Positions 9,779-17,054 of a stretch of 64,000 nucleotides of DNA are shown in pieces. This DNA is from Lutibacter sp. HS1-25. GTDB lineage: Bacteria > Bacteroidota > Bacteroidia > Flavobacteriales > Flavobacteriaceae. Position 1 is the stretch's first letter; every line of letters begins with the position of its first letter. The translations under genes and the position numbers were made by a program. Location of the stretch: positions 248,001 through 312,000 of the forward strand of contig NZ_RHLN01000001.1 in NCBI RefSeq assembly GCF_004121075.1, in the 5' to 3' direction. Under the pieces are notes generated by a model. That model saw nothing but the letters and a program-made list of their open reading frames with translations. It did no database searches and was not told the origin of the DNA.

Positions 9779-9890
9779 TAAATTTGAAAAGTTAATTAAA
9801 ACACAACCCCAACTTGGTTTTTAATTAATCTTTCTTTTTCATAGCAATAATTCCCCACTTCATTTTTTTGAGGTGGGTTTTTTATTTTTA
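9779..9890 (+). ncRNA. Candidate small non-coding RNA with 5' hairpin and intrinsic terminator
   Basis: A -7-like element TAAATTTG lies at 9779-9786. Just downstream is an inverted repeat (TTAATTAAAAC at 9792-9802 against GTTTTTAATTAA at 9817-9828) with a C-rich loop. It is followed by an intrinsic terminator: CCCACTTCA at 9854-9862 pairs with TGAGGTGGG at 9869-9877 (one G-U pair), then TTTTTT. There is no ORF, and the terminator is 258 bases past the esterase stop, so it could belong to an independent transcript of about 95-100 nt. It could instead be a long 3' UTR end of the PUL operon. I cannot assign an RNA family. Confidence 0.4.
9854..9890 (+). terminator. Rho-independent terminator upstream of the L,D-transpeptidase-like gene
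   Basis: Nine-base-pair stem 9854-9862 / 9869-9877 with a T6 loop, followed by TTTTTTATTTTT. It ends either the PUL operon read-through or the candidate small RNA. Confidence 0.8.
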
Positions 9891-10049
9891 AAATCTTCAA
9901 AGCAATCGTAAATCTTGTTCATTTGAGTCGTTAAAATGAATTCAACAATTAAAAATGTTAAATGTTTTAAAAAGAGTTACTACGTTGTTGGTTTAATGAT
10001 AAATAATTTCTAATTTGCCAAAGTTTATTTTTAACCCCTTTGATTTACA

Positions 10050-10724
10050 ATGTTTTATAAAATAATTTCACTGCTTTTAATCGGTTTTTATACCACCTCT
10101 ATAGATCTCCCTATTTCTGAAAAATCGAAAAACATGGTGTTTTCAGCTAGCAATACCATTGAAGTTAACGTTGAAAATATCTATAATAATTTAATAACCA
10201 ATAATTTTAATTTGCCTAAAAAAGAAACTTTTACCAAGGCTTTAAAAGGTTATTTTGAGTTAAAAGAAAGTGGGGTTATTAAAAAGGAAATTTTAACGCT
10301 TGTAGATTATACTTTGTCTTCTAACCAAAATAGGTTATGGGTAATAGATTTAAAAAACAACTGTATTTTATTTCAATCGTTGGTAGCACATGGCAGAAAT
10401 TCGGGAGAAGAATTTGCTGGAAAATTTTCAAACACACCAGAGTCTTATAAAAGTAGTTTAGGGTTTTATGTTACCGGAGAAACTTATTTTGGAAAACATG
10501 GTTATTCCTTGAGATTAGATGGATTGGATAAAGGTGTAAATTCAAATGCGCGAGACAGGGCTATTGTGGTTCATGGAGCCGATTATGTTTCAAAAACGTT
10601 TATCAATCAAAATGGTAGATTGGGTAGAAGTTTGGGGTGTTTTGCATTGCCTCAGGAGCTTAAAAAGGAAGTTATAGATATTATTAAAGACAAGTCTTGC
10701 TTGTTTGCCTATTGTCCTGCTTAG
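10050..10724 (+). CDS. Murein L,D-transpeptidase catalytic domain family protein (YkuD_2 type)
   Basis: Predicted envelope enzyme related to L,D-transpeptidases, which make 3-3 peptidoglycan cross-links or act on peptide stems. It has 224 residues with an N-terminal hydrophobic segment (residues 3-16) serving as signal or anchor. The catalytic region runs from about 95: VIDLKNNCILF, then VAHGRNSGE, a conserved GVNSNARDRAIVVHGADY block with His 175, and SLGCFALP with the probable nucleophile Cys 197. This H-x(n)-S-x-G-C pattern and the NARDRAIVVHGA block are those of the short YkuD_2 family rather than classic YkuD. It ends one base before the stop codon of the oppositely oriented LdtD-like gene. 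Whether it transfers or hydrolyses is not decidable from sequence. Confidence 0.87.
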   Translation: MFYKIISLLLIGFYTTSIDLPISEKSKNMVFSASNTIEVNVENIYNNLITNNFNLPKKETFTKALKGYFELKESGVIKKEILTLVDYTLSSNQNRLWVIDLKNNCILFQSLVAHGRNSGEEFAGKFSNTPESYKSSLGFYVTGETYFGKHGYSLRLDGLDKGVNSNARDRAIVVHGADYVSKTFINQNGRLGRSLGCFALPQELKKEVIDIIKDKSCLFAYCPA

Positions 10725-10725
10725 T

Positions 10726-12297
10726 TTAATATAAGTTTTTATAGAGCTCCAAATCGTAATTGTATAAATCGTCTCTAAATTGTAAAACACCATTTTCACT
10801 CCATGCTGTCCAATATAAAACATGAATGTAGATGTCTTTTTTAAAGGAAACATTTACTGTTTTATAGTTGTCAACTACTTTATTAATTGCATCTAAATTC
10901 CATTTTTCAGCATCATCTAAAAGATACTCAGCCAATTCAAAAGGATATTGAACCCTTATACATCCAGAGCTTAGGGCTCTAATATCTTTGTCAAAGTAAC
11001 CTCGGCTATTGGTATCATGCAAATACACCGAAAACCTATTTGGAAACATAAATTTAACCAAGCCAAGTGCATTTGATTTTCCCGGACTTTGAACGTAGCG
11101 GTAACTTTTTGCTTTTTCGGCACTCCAGTTATTGGCATTTACAATTTGATTACTTGCGTTGTAAACTGTAATATTTTTGTTTTTAAAGTAAGAAATGTCT
11201 CTACGGGCAGCAGGTATAACATCGTTTTTTAAAATTGTTGGCGGAATTGTCCAAGTTGGGTTAAATACAAGATAACTCAATTTTGAAGATAATACGGGTG
11301 TTTTTCGGGCTGCTTTGCCTGTAATTACTTTATTTGTTTTAATGGTATCAGCATTTTTTACAACATGTAAAGTATAATCAGGAATATTGATTATAAGGTA
11401 TTCTGCTTCAAAATTTCTAGGAAACCATCTCCAGCGTTCCATATTTATGATGATTTCTTTTTTTCTTTCTTCTTTGGTAAAGTTCAATGCTTGAACCGTT
11501 CCAATGCCAATTACACCATCGGTGGCGAGTCCGTGACGCATTTGAAATTTTTTAACAGCAAGTTCAGTTTCTTCATTGTAAATTGGTGTAATTGTATCTA
11601 GCGAGTGTAAATCTTTCCAAAAAATCAAATGTTTTTTTATGTCGATTAAAACTTCATTGGTATCATTTAATACAAGTTTTTGTTCAATTTCAATTTTGTT
11701 TAAATCGTATTTTGGCAATTTATTTATAATTTGAAGGGCTTCTTTTAGTTTTTTATATACAATATGATTTGGTAAAACTGCTTTTACAGCATAGTTAAAT
11801 GAGTCTTTTTTTTGAAAATTTAATAACAGTTTTTTAAAATTAATGTTATTAGGATTCAAATCCCAATTTGTATAAAGACTGTCAGGATTTAAATAACCTT
11901 TACTTGCTCTTTTTATATAGCGATTTAGGTTTTCGGTTAGTAAAATATCGTAATTTATAAGCAATGAGTCTGCTAATTGTTGGATGTTTTCTTCTGAAGA
12001 TTGTATGTGTTTAATGTCAAAATCCTTCAAAAAAAGACCTTCATCATCCGCATTTTTTAATAATGAAATCAATTTTTTACGATCTGTATTTGCTAGCCAA
12101 AAAGTTTTATTTTTTATAGCTTGGTAAAAAGCAATCATACTCGAATCTTTAAAGCTCGCAATTTTAGAGGAGTCTATAGGTATAATGCGACCTTCTTTGG
12201 TGATAATGGGTTTTGGAACAACCACAACTTTTGGTGCTTGTTTTTTTTCACAAGCAACAAAAACGAGTATAATTAAAAGCCTGATAAATATTTTCAT
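10726..12297 (-). CDS. L,D-transpeptidase, YcbB/LdtD-like lipoprotein
   Basis: Periplasmic peptidoglycan cross-linking enzyme of 523 residues. A lipoprotein signal ends FVACEKKQ (Cys 16). A long helical N-terminal region is followed by a peptidoglycan-binding domain (AVKKFQMRHGLATDGVIG, near 250) and a YkuD catalytic domain that starts around MERWRWFPRNFE (near 285). The active site is YLHDTNSRGYF followed by SSGCIRVQYP with catalytic Cys 446. The order PG-binding then YkuD matches the YcbB/LdtD group. Its stop codon is one base from the stop of the convergent YkuD_2-type gene, with no hairpin between them. The start ATG leaves a short upstream region shared with tRNA-Leu downstream of it on the same strand. 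Confidence 0.92.
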   Translation of the reverse strand: MKIFIRLLIILVFVACEKKQAPKVVVVPKPIITKEGRIIPIDSSKIASFKDSSMIAFYQAIKNKTFWLANTDRKKLISLLKNADDEGLFLKDFDIKHIQSSEENIQQLADSLLINYDILLTENLNRYIKRASKGYLNPDSLYTNWDLNPNNINFKKLLLNFQKKDSFNYAVKAVLPNHIVYKKLKEALQIINKLPKYDLNKIEIEQKLVLNDTNEVLIDIKKHLIFWKDLHSLDTITPIYNEETELAVKKFQMRHGLATDGVIGIGTVQALNFTKEERKKEIIINMERWRWFPRNFEAEYLIINIPDYTLHVVKNADTIKTNKVITGKAARKTPVLSSKLSYLVFNPTWTIPPTILKNDVIPAARRDISYFKNKNITVYNASNQIVNANNWSAEKAKSYRYVQSPGKSNALGLVKFMFPNRFSVYLHDTNSRGYFDKDIRALSSGCIRVQYPFELAEYLLDDAEKWNLDAINKVVDNYKTVNVSFKKDIYIHVLYWTAWSENGVLQFRDDLYNYDLELYKNLY

Positions 12298-12448
12298 GAT
12301 GACTTTGCAATTTTGAAAATAAAGATAATGCTTTAAAAAAATTTAAAGAAGTATTAAGGTTTTAATTTTAGTTGATTTAAAAAAGAAATGTTGTTAAAAA
12401 AAGAAATCCGTAACTACTTAATTAAAAGTTTGTTACGGATTGTCTTTG

Positions 12449-12534
12449 TACAGAAGGCGGGACTTGAACCCGCACGAGCATTACTGCCCACTGGATTTTA
12501 AGTCCAGCGTGTCTACCAATTCCACCACTCCTGC
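12449..12534 (-). tRNA. tRNA-Leu (anticodon UAA)
   Basis: On the minus strand a full cloverleaf folds. The acceptor arm is GCAGGAG with CTTCTGT (12450-12456), containing G-U pairs. The D arm is TGGTGGAATTGGTAGAC, and the anticodon stem CTGGA/TCCAG has loop CTTAAAA giving UAA. A long variable arm is present, as expected for a class II tRNA, and the T arm is GCGGGTTCAAGTCCCGC. The 3' CCA is not encoded. It lies 21 bases downstream of tRNA-Gly on the same strand and was probably transcribed with it. Confidence 0.96.
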
Positions 12535-12555
12535 ATTGGTATTTTTATATTGTAG

Positions 12556-12627
12556 AGCGAAAGACGGGATTTGAACCCGCGACCCTCACCTTGGCAAGGT
12601 GATGCTCTACCCCTGAGCTACTTTCGC
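12556..12627 (-). tRNA. tRNA-Gly (anticodon GCC)
   Basis: The minus-strand cloverleaf has a perfect acceptor stem GCGAAAG/CTTTCGC, D arm AGCTCAGGGGTAGAGCA, anticodon stem TCACC/GGTGA with loop TTGCCAA (GCC), and T arm GCGGGTTCAAATCCCGT. The CCA end is not encoded. It is first of the tRNA-Gly/tRNA-Leu pair. Confidence 0.97.
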
Positions 12628-12754
12628 AGTCGTATTTTTTAATGAACGTTGCACTATGTCTCAAATGCGAGTGCAAATTTAATATAATTATATTAATGGC
12701 AAAGACTTTTTTTAAAATAATTTTAAATTATTTTTTAATCTCCTTATTTTTAGG

Positions 12755-12784
12755 TTGTAAATGTCTAATATTAAAATATCTTTG
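12755..12784 (+). promoter_or_regulatory. Promoter of the ctaB/cytochrome oxidase cluster
   Basis: TTG at 12755-12757, a 19-base spacer, then TATCTTTG at 12777-12784, an exact Bacteroidota TTG-N19-TAnnTTTG pair. The ctaB start codon is 20 bases downstream. This is one of the cleanest promoters in the window. Confidence 0.75.
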
Positions 12785-12804
12785 CAACAATTCAATATAA
12801 ATTA

Positions 12805-13710
12805 ATGAGTACATCTTCAAATTTTGTTCCCAAAAAAATGAATTTTTCAATAGTATTTGATGACTTTAAACAATTAACAAAGGTTGGTTTATCTTTAAGT
12901 GTTGTGTTTTCTTCATTAGCAGGTTATTTATTGGCTGTAGATCAAGTCAATTACGTTGTTTTAGTTATGTTGGCTATAGGAGGTTATTTAATGGTAGGCG
13001 CTTCAAATGCTTTCAATCAAATTATTGAAAAAGATACCGATGCTTTAATGAAACGAACTATGAACAGACCTTTGCCTACAGGTAGAATGCATGTTTCAAT
13101 GGCGTTGGTTATTGCCATTTCATTTACAATTTTGGGTTTGGCAATTTTATATAGTATCAATCCAAAAAGTGCTTTATTTGGCGCAATCTCCATTTTTTTA
13201 TACACAAGTGTTTATACACCATTAAAAGCAATAACACCTTTGTCTGTTTTTGTGGGTGCAATTCCGGGTGCAATTCCTTTTATGCTTGGTTGGGTAGCAG
13301 CTACCAACGATTTTGGTATAGAACCAGGTACATTGTTTTTAATTCAGTTTTTTTGGCAATTTCCTCATTTTTGGGCCATTGCTTGGTTGCAGTTTGATGA
13401 ATATAAAAAAGCAGGTTTTAACCTAATGCCTATGGGGCAAAAAAATAAAAGAGCGGTTGTTCAAATTATTATTTATACCTGTTGTTTAATTATTGTTTCT
13501 ATAATTCCTGTATTTAAATTAACGGGAAATTTCTATATTTACCCAATAACTGCAATTATTTTAGTTGCATTAGGAAGTGTTATGTTGTATTATGCAGTAA
13601 AATTGTATAAATTTCAAACAAATAAAGAAGCACGACAATTAATGCTTTCAAGTGTATTGTATATAACCCTTATTCAGATAATATACGTTATTGATAAATT
13701 TTTACATTAA
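12805..13710 (+). CDS. ctaB: Protoheme IX farnesyltransferase (heme O synthase)
   Basis: Converts heme B plus farnesyl diphosphate to heme O for the terminal oxidase. It is an integral inner-membrane UbiA-family prenyltransferase of 301 residues with about nine hydrophobic segments. The first Asp-rich prenyl-diphosphate motif is at residues 68-92: NAFNQIIEKDTDALMKRT followed by NRPLPTG. The second loop holds YTPLKAITPLSVFVGAIPGA and WLQFDEYKKAGFNLMP. Length and motifs are typical of CtaB/CyoE. It heads an oxidase cluster, 6 bases before a subunit III gene, which supports the heme O role over other UbiA activities. Confidence 0.95.
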   Translation: MSTSSNFVPKKMNFSIVFDDFKQLTKVGLSLSVVFSSLAGYLLAVDQVNYVVLVMLAIGGYLMVGASNAFNQIIEKDTDALMKRTMNRPLPTGRMHVSMALVIAISFTILGLAILYSINPKSALFGAISIFLYTSVYTPLKAITPLSVFVGAIPGAIPFMLGWVAATNDFGIEPGTLFLIQFFWQFPHFWAIAWLQFDEYKKAGFNLMPMGQKNKRAVVQIIIYTCCLIIVSIIPVFKLTGNFYIYPITAIILVALGSVMLYYAVKLYKFQTNKEARQLMLSSVLYITLIQIIYVIDKFLH

Positions 13711-13716
13711 AATATC

Positions 13717-14298
13717 ATGAAAAAACCCCTAGAAGAAGAGTATAAAATTGCAAAAAGAAAATCGGCAAAACCTATGTTGTGGGTTTCAATGATAAGTATG
13801 ACAATGATGTTTGCTGGTTTAACAAGTGCGTATGTTGTTAGTAGAAAAAGAAACGATTGGGTGTCATTTGATTTGCCAATGGCATTTTACGGAAGTACAG
13901 TTGTTATTATTTTAAGTAGTATAACTTTTTTGCTTGCAAAACATTTTATAAAAAAAGGAAATAGAAAATTAACCACTTTAAACTTAGTGTCAACACTATT
14001 GTTTGGTTTGTGTTTTGTCTTTTTTCAGTTTGAAGGATTTTCAGAATTATTTAATGAGGGTTTTGTGTTTGCAGGCGCTGAAAGTACTGTAAAATCTTCG
14101 TTTATCTATGGGATTACTTTAGCCCATTTAGTGCATATTTTTGCAGGACTTATTGTGTTGGTTGTAGTACTATACAATCATTTAAATAATAAATATTCAG
14201 AGTCAGATTCTTTAGGTTTGGAGTTGGGTGCAATCTTTTGGCATTTTGTTGATATTCTGTGGATTTACTTGTTTTTCTTCTTCTATTTGGTTAGATAA
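13717..14298 (+). CDS. Cytochrome c oxidase subunit III family protein, short form
   Basis: Heme-copper oxidase subunit III, a membrane subunit that stabilises the oxidase core. It has 193 residues with five hydrophobic helices. The first includes MISMTMMFAGLTSAYVVSR (residue 26 on), and the last pair includes the histidine-bearing ITLAHLVHIFAGLIV and GAIFWHFVDILWIYLFFFFY. The final W-H-F-V-D-x-x-W block is the hallmark of the family. It is shorter than the second copy that follows and lacks that copy's extramembrane insert. It is probably cotranscribed with ctaB. Confidence 0.93.
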   Translation: MKKPLEEEYKIAKRKSAKPMLWVSMISMTMMFAGLTSAYVVSRKRNDWVSFDLPMAFYGSTVVIILSSITFLLAKHFIKKGNRKLTTLNLVSTLLFGLCFVFFQFEGFSELFNEGFVFAGAESTVKSSFIYGITLAHLVHIFAGLIVLVVVLYNHLNNKYSESDSLGLELGAIFWHFVDILWIYLFFFFYLVR

Positions 14299-14318
14299 TA
14301 AAAAATAATGTATTTTTG
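14287..14318 (+). promoter_or_regulatory. Internal promoter ahead of the second subunit III gene
   Basis: TTG at 14287-14289, a 21-base spacer, then TATTTTTG at 14311-14318, which fits TTG-N17-23-TAnnTTTG. The TTG lies in the last codons of the preceding subunit III gene. The next ATG is 37 bases downstream. Confidence 0.6.
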
Positions 14319-14355
14319 GCTCAACTATAACTAAAAAAATCAAAAATCGAACTTT

Positions 14356-15336
14356 ATGGAAGCAAATATTGCTACTAAAACCAATGCCCAAACTTGGGGT
14401 GGAGGAGACAACAATCCCTTAGGCGCTAGTTATGGTAAAATGATGATGTGGTTCTTCATTTTATCAGACGCACTTACCTTTTCAGGTTTCTTGGGTGCAT
14501 ATGGTTTTATGCGTTTTAAATTTAACGACTCTTGGCCAATTGCCGAAGAAGTTTTTACCCATTTCCCATTTTTACACGGAGTACCTGCTCCAATGTATTA
14601 TGTGGCATTTATGACCTTTGTTTTAATATTTTCATCTGTCACAATGGTGTTAGCTGTTGATGCAGGTAAAGCATTAGATAAAAAGAAAGTTACTTTTTAC
14701 ATGCTTTTAACAATTATTGGAGGTATCATATTTATTGGTTCTCAAGCTTGGGAATGGAAAAATTTTATCAATGGTACTTATGGAGCTGTTGAATTAAATG
14801 ATGGTAAAATCATTCAGTTTGTTAATAAAGATGGTAAACAAGTTGCTTTAGAAAGTTTTGCAAAAGCAAATCATTCAGAAAGAACCCAGTTAACGCGTGA
14901 TAAAGGTATGTGGTTTATGAGCGAAAGTGCAATTCCACCATTTACTGTAAATGATGTAATTGAAGGTTTTGAAGCGCATCCAGAGTTGAGTATTAGAACT
15001 GAAAAGGTAAATTTAGAAACCAAAGAAAAAACCATTGTACCTCGTGATCAGGCAATGTCTTACTTAAAAGAAGCAAGAACAGTTGTTATGGGGGCAAATT
15101 TACAGGTAAATGAATATGGAATGCCTTTATTTGCTGATTTCTTTTTCTTTATAACAGGTTTTCACGGTTTTCACGTTTTATCAGGAATCGTGTTAAACAT
15201 CATCATATTTTTCAATGTAATTATTGGAACTTATGACCGTAGAGGTAGTTACGAAATGGTTGAGAAAGTTGGACTTTACTGGCACTTTGTAGATTTAGTT
15301 TGGGTATTTGTATTCACATTCTTCTACTTAGTTTAA
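14356..15336 (+). CDS. Cytochrome c oxidase subunit III, long form with extramembrane insert
   Basis: Second subunit III of 326 residues. The N-terminal helices carry MMMWFFILSDALTFSGFLGAYG and a helix ending GSQAWEWKNF. The C-terminal pair carries FFFFITGFHGFHVLSGIVLNI and GLYWHFVDLVWVFVFTFFYLV, the standard subunit III histidine and W-H-F-V-D motifs. Between them, about residues 140-250, is a soluble, charged insert (ELNDGKIIQFVNKDGKQV and onward) with no hydrophobic segment. This insert explains the size excess over the usual core of about 200 residues. It probably faces the periplasm or cytoplasm beside the oxidase. It has its own upstream promoter and is followed after 19 bases by subunit IV. 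Confidence 0.93.
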   Translation: MEANIATKTNAQTWGGGDNNPLGASYGKMMMWFFILSDALTFSGFLGAYGFMRFKFNDSWPIAEEVFTHFPFLHGVPAPMYYVAFMTFVLIFSSVTMVLAVDAGKALDKKKVTFYMLLTIIGGIIFIGSQAWEWKNFINGTYGAVELNDGKIIQFVNKDGKQVALESFAKANHSERTQLTRDKGMWFMSESAIPPFTVNDVIEGFEAHPELSIRTEKVNLETKEKTIVPRDQAMSYLKEARTVVMGANLQVNEYGMPLFADFFFFITGFHGFHVLSGIVLNIIIFFNVIIGTYDRRGSYEMVEKVGLYWHFVDLVWVFVFTFFYLV

Positions 15337-15355
15337 TTCATAAAAAGATTTTAAA

Positions 15356-15712
15356 ATGGGAGCACACGCACAAGAACATAAATCGCACAAAAAATTAATT
15401 TGGAAAGTATTTGGGATACTTTCAATAATAACAATTGTTGAAGTTGTTTTGGGTATTGTAAAACCAGAAGCACTTTTTTATACTAAAATTGCTGGTACAA
15501 GTATCTTAAATATTATTTTCCTTGTTTTAACATTGGTTAAAGCATATTATATTACTTGGTTTTTTATGCATATGGCCGATGAAACCAAAAGCTTAAGAAG
15601 ATCAGTTGTTTGGACTGCCGTTTTCTTAATTATTTACTTAGCAACTTTATTGTTGATAGAGGCTAGTTATGTAAATGATGTTTTAGGTCCGTTGGTAAAA
15701 TGGAATTACTAA
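15356..15712 (+). CDS. Cytochrome c oxidase subunit IV family protein
   Basis: Small accessory membrane subunit of a heme-copper oxidase, 118 residues. Three hydrophobic helices: IFGILSIITIVEVVLGIV, then TSILNIIFLVLTLVKAYYI and VVWTAVFLIIYLATLLLI. The family's short histidine-bearing stretch ITWFFMHMADETKSLR lies between helices two and three. An N-terminal His-rich tail (GAHAQEHKSHKK) precedes the first helix. The position directly after subunit III and before a terminator agrees with the COX4_pro/CtaF-like family. Confidence 0.88.
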   Translation: MGAHAQEHKSHKKLIWKVFGILSIITIVEVVLGIVKPEALFYTKIAGTSILNIIFLVLTLVKAYYITWFFMHMADETKSLRRSVVWTAVFLIIYLATLLLIEASYVNDVLGPLVKWNY

Positions 15713-15735
15713 AAATTAAAATATTTTAAATAATG

Positions 15736-15764
15736 AAGGTGGTTTTTTAACCACCTTTTTTGTT
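15736..15764 (+). terminator. Rho-independent terminator after oxidase subunit IV
   Basis: AAGGTGGTT at 15736-15744 pairs with AACCACCTT at 15749-15757 around a TTTT loop, followed by TTTTTGTTTT. It separates the oxidase subunits from the assembly genes that follow. Confidence 0.9.
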
Positions 15765-15765
15765 T

Positions 15766-15773
15766 TAACTTTG
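15766..15773 (+). promoter_or_regulatory. TAACTTTG -7 element ending four bases before the ATG at 15778
   Basis: An exact TAnnTTTG match just downstream of the terminator T-tract, followed by CATT and then ATG. The transcription start would fall at or near the start codon, implying a leaderless mRNA. No TTG stands at the expected -33 distance, so the call rests on the -7 element alone. Confidence 0.5.
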
Positions 15774-15777
15774 CATT

Positions 15778-16422
15778 ATGAAAAAAATTTGGGTATTAGG
15801 AAGCTTATTTATTTTACCGTTGGTGTTTTATATATTTCTTTCAAAAGGAATTTATAAATATGCTAATTTGCCTATTTTAACTGAAGAAGTTATCAATGTA
15901 GGTAATTTTACTAATGAAGAAATTTCGTTTAACAATCACCTTTCAATAGTTTGTTTTTTAGGAAGTGATTTAAATACTGCTAAAGGAAGTTTGTTTAACT
16001 TAAATCAAACCATTTACAAGCGGTTTTATTTAAAACCATTTTTTCAAGTGGTTGCAATTATTCCTGAAGCATCAAAAAGCCAATATAGTGCTGTAATTGA
16101 AGAACTTTCAGCTTATACAGATATTAGTAACTGGCATTTTGTATATTTAGATAATCAACAAACACAAACCCTTTTTAACAGTTTTAAAACACCTTTTAAA
16201 TTGAGTAACAACTTATATTCTGAAAACGCTTTTATTATTGATGAAGAGCTGCGTTTAAGAGGTAGAAAAGATGATGAAGACTCGGTAAATGGTAAATTAT
16301 ACGGTTACAATATGAAATCAGTAGCGGTTTTAAAAAATAAAATGATAGACGATATTTCTATTATTTATTACCAGTTGAAAAAATCTGCAGAAAAAGAAGC
16401 AAGAAGAAAAAGAGAAATTTAA
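15778..16422 (+). CDS. Membrane-anchored thioredoxin-fold-like protein next to SCO, function unknown
   Basis: Protein of 214 residues with one N-terminal transmembrane segment (residues 4-20). The rest looks like a thioredoxin/SCO-type fold: a strand-like FNNHLSIVCFLG, a helix, a second strand FFQVVAIIPE, then WHFVYLDNQQTQTLFNSF and a final hairpin NAFIIDEELRLRGR, which resembles the SCO ending in which F-I-I-D replaces A-L-I-D. It lacks a CxxxC or CxxC pair, so it is unlikely to bind copper the way SCO does. It sits 5 bases before the SCO gene. I infer an accessory role in oxidase assembly; no family name recognised. Confidence 0.7.
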   Translation: MKKIWVLGSLFILPLVFYIFLSKGIYKYANLPILTEEVINVGNFTNEEISFNNHLSIVCFLGSDLNTAKGSLFNLNQTIYKRFYLKPFFQVVAIIPEASKSQYSAVIEELSAYTDISNWHFVYLDNQQTQTLFNSFKTPFKLSNNLYSENAFIIDEELRLRGRKDDEDSVNGKLYGYNMKSVAVLKNKMIDDISIIYYQLKKSAEKEARRKREI

Positions 16423-16427
16423 CAATT

Positions 16428-17054
16428 ATGAAAAAATATTCATACATAGGAGTTGCCTTTATTATTTTGATTTTTGGAATTTATGCAGTTCCAAAAATTG
16501 TGGGTAAATTTAAAACACCAACTTTGGTTAAAATAGCCGAGGTGCCAAATTTTGAATTTACCAATCAAAATGGTGAATTGATTTCAAATTCGTTTTACGA
16601 AGGTAAAGTTTGGGTGGTCGAATTCTTTTTTACAACTTGTCCAACCATTTGTCCAAAAATGAATGAAAATATGGTGAAGATTCAAGATGAGTTTTACGGG
16701 AATTTGGATTTTGGAATCGCGTCATTCAGTATCAATCCAAAACACGATACGCCTGATATTTTAAAAGCCTATGCTAAAGATCACGGAGCAACTTTAAAAA
16801 ACTGGAATTTTTTAACAGGTGATCAAGAAAAAATTTATGAGTTGGCAAATACTGGTTTTACACTTTTTGCAGGTGAAAACAGCGATGCTGCTGGTGGTTT
16901 TGAACATTCAGGCATGTTTGCTTTAATAGACAAAGAAGGAAATATTCGCTCACGTTTGGATGCATATGGAAATCCTATCGCTTTTTATGATGGTTTAGAT
17001 CCAAAAACAGTGCAAATGGCCAAAGAAGATATTGCAATTTTATTAAAAGAATAA
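16428..17054 (+). CDS. SCO1/SenC family copper chaperone
   Basis: Delivers copper to the CuA site of cytochrome oxidase subunit II. It has 208 residues: N-terminal membrane anchor (residues 5-23), then a thioredoxin fold. The copper ligands are visible as Cys 71 and Cys 75 in TTCPTICPKM and His 160 in GGFEHSGMFALID. Also typical are VVEFFFTT before the cysteines and ASFSINPKHDTP. All key residues are present and the length is usual. The stop TAA shares its last base with the ATG of the DUF420 gene (TAATG), indicating coupled translation. Confidence 0.95.
   Translation: MKKYSYIGVAFIILIFGIYAVPKIVGKFKTPTLVKIAEVPNFEFTNQNGELISNSFYEGKVWVVEFFFTTCPTICPKMNENMVKIQDEFYGNLDFGIASFSINPKHDTPDILKAYAKDHGATLKNWNFLTGDQEKIYELANTGFTLFAGENSDAAGGFEHSGMFALIDKEGNIRSRLDAYGNPIAFYDGLDPKTVQMAKEDIAILLKE

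Larger units (their letters stand above)
9597..10049. other. 453-base gene-free interval after the PUL
   Basis: No ORF of useful length on either strand. The first 180 bases (9597-9778) are AT-rich and show nothing I can name. 9779-9890 holds a candidate small RNA (separate entry). 9891-10049 leads into the L,D-transpeptidase-like gene and contains TTG at 9988-9990 with TAATTTG at 10011-10017, one base shorter than the ideal -7 element, as a possible promoter. Confidence 0.6.

Noticed and set aside
10590-10853. 87-residue minus-strand ORF spanning the convergent L,D-transpeptidase gene ends
   Set aside because: It lies in the shadow of two well-supported genes and has no recognisable sequence.
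12449-12627. tRNA-associated integrated element
   Set aside because: No integrase, no direct repeat of a tRNA 3' end, and core respiratory genes follow at once.
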